Positions 5,379 through 6,131 of a stretch of DNA of 6,131 nucleotides are shown piece by piece. Made by a program: the position numbers and the translations under genes. This stretch comes from JAFKKF01 sp038323025. GTDB taxonomy: Bacteria > Pseudomonadota > Alphaproteobacteria > Rhizobiales > Kaistiaceae. Below the pieces are notes generated by a model. The model saw only the letters and a program-made list of their open reading frames with translations, had not been told where the DNA came from and did no database searches. Numbering within the stretch: the stretch's first letter is position 1; each line of letters starts with the position of its first letter. Location of the stretch: assembly GCA_038323025.1 (NCBI GenBank), contig JBBQGL010000187.1:1-6131 (forward strand), given 5' to 3'.

Positions 5379-6131
5379 TGGCCATCGAAACACTGACCTT
5401 CGGCTGTCGGCTCAATGCCTACGAGTCCGAGGTGATGAAGGCCGAGGCCGAAAAGGCCGGACTGTCAAACGCCTTGATCATCAACACCTGCGCGGTGACG
5501 GCCGAGGCGGTGCGGCAGGCCAAGCAGGCCATTCGCAAAGCCCGGCGTGACGAGCCGGCGCGCAAGATCATCGTCACCGGCTGTGCGGCGCAGACCGAAG
5601 CGCGGTCATTCGGCGAGATGGTCGAAGTCGACCTCGTCATCGGCAATGCAGACAAGATGAAGGCCGAGAGTTACCAACCGATGGCGTTCGGCGTCCCGCT
5701 CAACGACAAAGTCCAGGTCAACGACATCATGAGCGTGCGGGAAACCGCGGGTCATTTGATTGAGGGCATGGACGGTCGTGCCCGGGCCTTCGTCCAGGTG
5801 CAGAACGGCTGCGATCATCGCTGCACCTTCTGTATCATCCCCTATGGCCGGGGTCCGTCGCGCTCGGTGCCGATGGGCGCCGTGGTCGAGCAGATGAAGC
5901 GGCTGGTCGGCAATGGCTACCGCGAACTTGTGCTGACCGGCGTTGATATAACATCGTATGGCGCCGATCTGCCCGGGCAGCCGAGCCTCGGCAAGCTGGT
6001 GCAATCGATCTTGCGGCATATCCCCGACCTGCCGCGGCTCAGGATCTCCTCGATCGACTCGATCGAGGCCGACGAGGCCCTGTTCGACGCCATCGCCAGC
6101 GACCGGCGGTTGATGCCGCACCTGCACCTCA
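5378..6131 (+). CDS. mtaB: tRNA (t6A37) methylthiotransferase MtaB, partial (3' end beyond window)
   Basis: MtaB is a radical-SAM enzyme that adds a methylthio group to t6A at position 37 of ANN-decoding tRNAs, giving ms2t6A. The visible 251 residues have no stop and run off the right edge; the full protein should be roughly 420 residues. The N-terminal methylthiotransferase domain shows its three cluster cysteines, Cys10 (TFGCRLN), Cys38 (NTCAVT) and Cys69 (TGCAAQ). The radical-SAM motif follows as C145-x3-C149-x2-C152 (NGCDHRCTFCIIPYGRG). The NTCAVT and FCIIPYGRGPSRS signatures fit MtaB better than MiaB or RimO. The ATG at 5378 overlaps the dapF stop by one base (TGATG) and starts directly at the conserved MAIETLTFGC. 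In many alphaproteobacteria ftsY follows mtaB, so it may lie just beyond this window. Confidence 0.95.
   Translation, partial: MAIETLTFGCRLNAYESEVMKAEAEKAGLSNALIINTCAVTAEAVRQAKQAIRKARRDEPARKIIVTGCAAQTEARSFGEMVEVDLVIGNADKMKAESYQPMAFGVPLNDKVQVNDIMSVRETAGHLIEGMDGRARAFVQVQNGCDHRCTFCIIPYGRGPSRSVPMGAVVEQMKRLVGNGYRELVLTGVDITSYGADLPGQPSLGKLVQSILRHIPDLPRLRISSIDSIEADEALFDAIASDRRLMPHLHL

Noticed and set aside
4379..5393. Two long - strand open frames opposite dapF
   Set aside because: dapF is confirmed by both catalytic motifs; the opposite frames have no motifs and are compositional shadows.
5606..6127. 173-codon - strand open frame opposite mtaB
   Set aside because: The + strand encodes the MtaB radical-SAM motif here; the antisense frame is a His/Asp-rich shadow.

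Overview
The window is GC-rich (roughly two thirds G+C) bacterial chromosome with tightly packed genes. Protein features point to an alphaproteobacterium, probably of the Hyphomicrobiales (Rhizobiales): Ffh has TRVDGDGRGG in place of the usual TK-D G4 box, S16 carries a long Ala/Pro-rich tail, and dapF is followed directly by mtaB. This placement is an inference from remembered family features, not from a database search.

Layout, left to right. Positions 1-128 hold two related palindromes in inverted orientation (a BIME-like pair) downstream of rpsP. Positions 129-2070 hold a leftward ffh-rpsP pair (SRP GTPase, then ribosomal protein S16), normally the start of an rpsP-rimM-trmD-rplS translation cluster that would continue off the left edge. 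Positions 2268-2765 hold a leftward gene for a small exported protein resembling DUF3828. Positions 2896-4275 hold a leftward msrB-msrA pair, both encoding exported methionine sulfoxide reductases, closed by a strong intrinsic terminator with a UUCG loop. Positions 4276-4505 are a divergent control region with three inverted repeats. Positions 4506-6131 hold rightward dapF and mtaB, overlapping by one base; mtaB is cut by the right edge.

How the parts work together. ffh/rpsP and dapF/mtaB are housekeeping genes for protein targeting, translation, lysine and peptidoglycan precursor synthesis, and tRNA modification. In many alphaproteobacteria mtaB is followed by ftsY, which encodes the SRP receptor that partners Ffh, so ftsY is expected just beyond the right edge. 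The genes between the two housekeeping groups (DUF3828-like, msrA, msrB) all encode proteins with export signals and look like an accessory envelope or oxidative-repair insert. MsrA has one cysteine only. MsrB has Thr where the usual resolving cysteine sits and Asp where the family normally has Asn next to the catalytic Cys. How these exported enzymes are re-reduced is therefore the most interesting question here. I found no mobile-element genes, CRISPR array, tRNA or rRNA, and no clearly new multi-gene system.
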